Shown here: positions 63,101-64,000 of the stretch, in pieces
Layout of the letters: every line of letters starts with the position of its first letter
Numbering within the stretch: position 1 is the first letter of the stretch
Origin: Parachlamydiales bacterium
GTDB taxonomy: Bacteria; Chlamydiota; Chlamydiia; Chlamydiales; JABDDJ01
Assembly (NCBI GenBank): GCA_041671045.1
Contig: JBAZCF010000004.1
Coordinates: 129,566-193,565 of the forward strand
Reading direction: 5' to 3'
DNA: 64,000 nt
Made by a program: the position numbers and the translations under genes
Notes under the pieces: generated by a model
The model's input: the letters and a program-made list of their open reading frames with translations, nothing else
Database searches by the model: none
What the model was told of the DNA's origin: nothing

Positions 63101-63664
63101 AGCAGCAGAAGTGTCCGCAGGCAAAGTAAAGATAATTGCTATTTCAGCATTGTCTACATTGACTTTGTCGTCCGGAACAAAATACGGCGACGTGCCTAGA
63201 ACCTTAGCTGCCTTAGTATATTCCTCCAGCAACTCTTTCTGGAAATGCTTATCTTTGCGCTTTTCTTCTTTATTATGCGATTTGCGTATGGCCTCGCGGA
63301 AGTCTTCTTTTTCTTCTTCTTCTATCTCGACAGAAGTTTCGACATCATGATTGGAAGAAAATTCCACCACCAATTTGTCATAGCTGTGTTCCATAAAGAA
63401 TATTAAGGCTGCAAGATGCTGACAATCAAATGGATTGGGGCAATTACATTCAGAATCCGCCAACGTCGAATCATCTAAATTGACTTCTAATTCACAGGCG
63501 TAATTGTGTTCAAAACTGCCTGTAATTTTGCCCGCTAAACGTACGCGGTGCGGCGTAAGTTCAGCGATTTTTGCCTCCAAGATACCCTGGCGGTCGTAAA
63601 TCCCCTTGCCTTCTTTAAGCAGGGCAGGAGAAAAGTCATGCTTAAGTTTACGAAAATTCAACAT
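60158..63664 (-). CDS. SNF2-family DNA helicase/ATPase with SWIM zinc finger
   Basis: 1168 residues. An N-terminal SWIM zinc finger is marked by CNCPNPFDCQHLAALIFF (CxC...CxH pattern). A long non-catalytic region follows, then the two RecA-like lobes of a SWI2/SNF2 ATPase. These have Walker A in DDMGLGKTLQAI (Lys737), a DEAQ box in place of DEAH, motif III LTGTPIENSLDELWS, FILRRMKKDV, and the C-terminal SLKAGGVGLNL with the arginine-finger segment ATDRLHRFGQ. It translocates on double-stranded DNA; in bacteria such proteins help RNA polymerase recycling or repair. It is the first gene of an operon with mreB, as in Chlamydia (CT708). The ATG gives MLNFRKLKHDF, the usual N-terminus of this chlamydial family. 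Confidence 0.95.
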   Translation of the reverse strand: MLNFRKLKHDFSPALLKEGKGIYDRQGILEAKIAELTPHRVRLAGKITGSFEHNYACELEVNLDDSTLADSECNCPNPFDCQHLAALIFFMEHSYDKLVVEFSSNHDVETSVEIEEEEKEDFREAIRKSHNKEEKRKDKHFQKELLEEYTKAAKVLGTSPYFVPDDKVNVDNAEIAIIFTLPADTSAANAQAELQVALRLPYRSKLVLVPNIAEFLNAVRYREAFYIGTRRYLFTLDSFDSVGSMLLKGLLNFAQPIEGKQDKSARNANISVEVLGDLLADIYDISLAKLPTSISTKEDGEALWMTMPCLYQNGQEEPLRITSQRSQLQFSLEYLETPVPAILIKPTVHLEEESPLNVHGLSYFPCARPGVISQNVYYRFPEVIKRKHLRHLISIGDLAIPQPLFGTFVENSLSELMRYGKVLNKEVIERFVTMPFVSKLQAECEISYLSGELETKLFFLYNDTKVPASHGQLKIEHIDTFVTDQGILARNLTEEQAILDDLFQGFTYDPVHGAYFARSEKKIIEFMTEVVPRNQQKVIFNSPPNLLEHFVYDDSSFSLTLKESDRVDSYEVTVKVDGHLHGIGVEQLWECISMKRSYVELEKRSGGKLRRSGDGNEGGKLPKILVLDLERLSPVVQIFDELGIKELSNHKELRPLWSLANIDLDHFNGLPIKFSMSKKLIQIQEQMLGTREMESSPIPEEIKAQLRTYQIEGVQWLERLRSMHLNGILADDMGLGKTLQAIIAIAQLKLYEPHALTLIVAPTSLIYNWKEEFNKFNPKLKILIVDGTPQQRRKLIQDANKWDVVVTSYSLLQKDTDHYKAIPFSYAILDEAQHIKNRGTRNAKSVKLIQAPHRLILTGTPIENSLDELWSLFDFLMPGLLSSYDRFVEKYIRAPKQGDTKAMETLRRKVSPFILRRMKKDVLKELPPLSEIVYHCHLSEIQRELYRSYAASAREELSQLVKKEGFDRVQIHVLATLTRLKQICCHPAIFAKETMEPGDSAKYDMLIELLQTLIQGGHKTVIFSQYTRMLSIMREDFIQRGITFEYLDGSCKDRLDIVNRFNNNPDISVFLVSLKAGGVGLNLIGADTVIHFDMWWNPAVENQATDRLHRFGQQQSVTSIKLVTLNTIEEKILELQQRKKGLVRKVISCDEEAIAKLTWEEVLELLQT

Positions 63665-63699
63665 TTGTCAGATCCATCGTCGCTTGAGCTAAATGGCGG

Positions 63700-63728
63700 A
63701 GTATAACCATTGACTAACATCATGTCAT
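63700..63728 (-). promoter_or_regulatory. Promoter of the SNF2-mreB-pckG-LysM operon
   Basis: On the minus strand ATGACA (63723-63728), a 17-bp spacer and TATACT (63700-63705) sit 35 bases upstream of the helicase ATG. Ten of twelve consensus bases match. Confidence 0.6.
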
Positions 63729-64000
63729 TACTTTTTAACAAACTTAATGCCCCTTCCCTAGGTGCTCTAGGAGTATTTTTTTATTCTTGAAGAAAAGTGC
63801 TTGTGATAAATGTGCTTCCCTGTGTAAATTCTTGCTATTCCCGATGATGAAACGAAAGTGAGTCAAAGGTAAGATAGCCGGATGAAAGCCGGCAAGTTAT
63901 TTAGACAGTGCTAGATAGGTAAAGTAACAATAAATTGTCATACTGTGCTTGTGCGGTGACGAAAGTCATCGCAAAAATAAAATACCATTCAAGTTTTTTA
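63729..64000. other. Noncoding end of window with two hairpins
   Basis: No gene is seen between 63665 and the window end. Two hairpins are visible: GCCGG-ATGAAAG-CCGGC (around 63878-63894) and GCGGTGAC-GAAA-GTCATCGC (around 63952-63971; GAAA tetraloop, one wobble pair) followed by AAAAATAAAA. The latter is the sort of stem expected in a structured RNA or terminator, but the window ends too soon to tell. Confidence 0.3.

Noticed and set aside
63870..63900. Resemblance to group II intron domain V (AGCCGGATGAAAG)
   Set aside because: The second half does not pair as domain V requires and no reverse transcriptase is present in the visible sequence.
1..64000. Search for tRNA, rRNA, transposase or integrase genes
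   Set aside because: No T-loop consensus, rRNA segment, DDE/serine/tyrosine recombinase or phage gene was recognised. Short tRNAs could be missed by eye.

Overview
The window is most likely chromosomal DNA from an environmental member of the Chlamydiae (order Parachlamydiales or a relative). The assignment rests on gene order and content. The run SNF2 helicase, mreB, GTP-type PEP carboxykinase, hypothetical protein and the run tatD, dsbD, tolQ/exbB, tolR/exbD, tolA-like, tolB, pal, LysM protein both match blocks that I recall from Chlamydia genomes (the CT708-CT711 and CT594-CT601 neighbourhoods). The glgC plus metallophosphoesterase pair also matches. The window additionally holds metK and murI, a B12-dependent ribonucleotide reductase, a YbhFSR-type efflux operon and several very large lineage-specific proteins, which the reduced Chlamydiaceae are not known for. 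Species cannot be named from the sequence alone.

Layout. 1-8.3 kb: an ABC-F translation factor, metK, a small membrane protein, riboflavin synthase, an atypical eukaryotic-type protein kinase, an outer-membrane barrel gene coupled to a secreted beta-propeller/PKD protein, and the remnant of a leucine-rich-repeat gene. 8.3-17 kb (minus strand): murI, LysM protein, pal and tolB, then two tandem paralogous genes of unknown function, then tolA-like, tolR and tolQ. The envelope Tol-Pal operon has therefore been split by accessory genes, and tolB appears to have gained its own promoter beside an imperfect inverted-repeat element. 17-26 kb: dsbD and tatD in tight tandem, an acidic hypothetical protein, a monomeric class II ribonucleotide reductase behind two NrdR-box-like palindromes, a dense cluster of GC-rich hairpins and a 44-bp tandem repeat, then a metallophosphoesterase and glgC.

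26-36 kb: a hypothetical protein with an internal 102-residue duplication, a complete five-gene tripartite ABC efflux operon (outer-membrane factor, HlyD-type adaptor, double-ATPase, two permeases), and a VOC protein, solute-binding protein and TerC gene in overlapping order. 36-55.4 kb: a 737-residue hypothetical with hydrophobic segments and two giant paralogous genes of 2556 and 3131 codons. Both giants start with a domain carrying a GS...DLD pattern like a polymerase-beta-type nucleotidyltransferase, followed by thousands of residues of probable alpha-helical repeats. This pair is the best candidate for an undescribed system. 55.4-64 kb: a noncoding stretch with a possible folded RNA, then the minus-strand operon SNF2 helicase, mreB, pckG, LysM protein, driven by a strong-looking sigma70-type promoter.

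Housekeeping genes are compact, with 1-4 base overlaps. The accessory genes (12.2-14.9, 26.1-27.5 and 36-55.4 kb) are richer in A+T, have no assignable family, and several carry recognisable individual sigma70-like promoters with 17-bp spacers. No rRNA, tRNA, CRISPR array, transposase or integrase was found.
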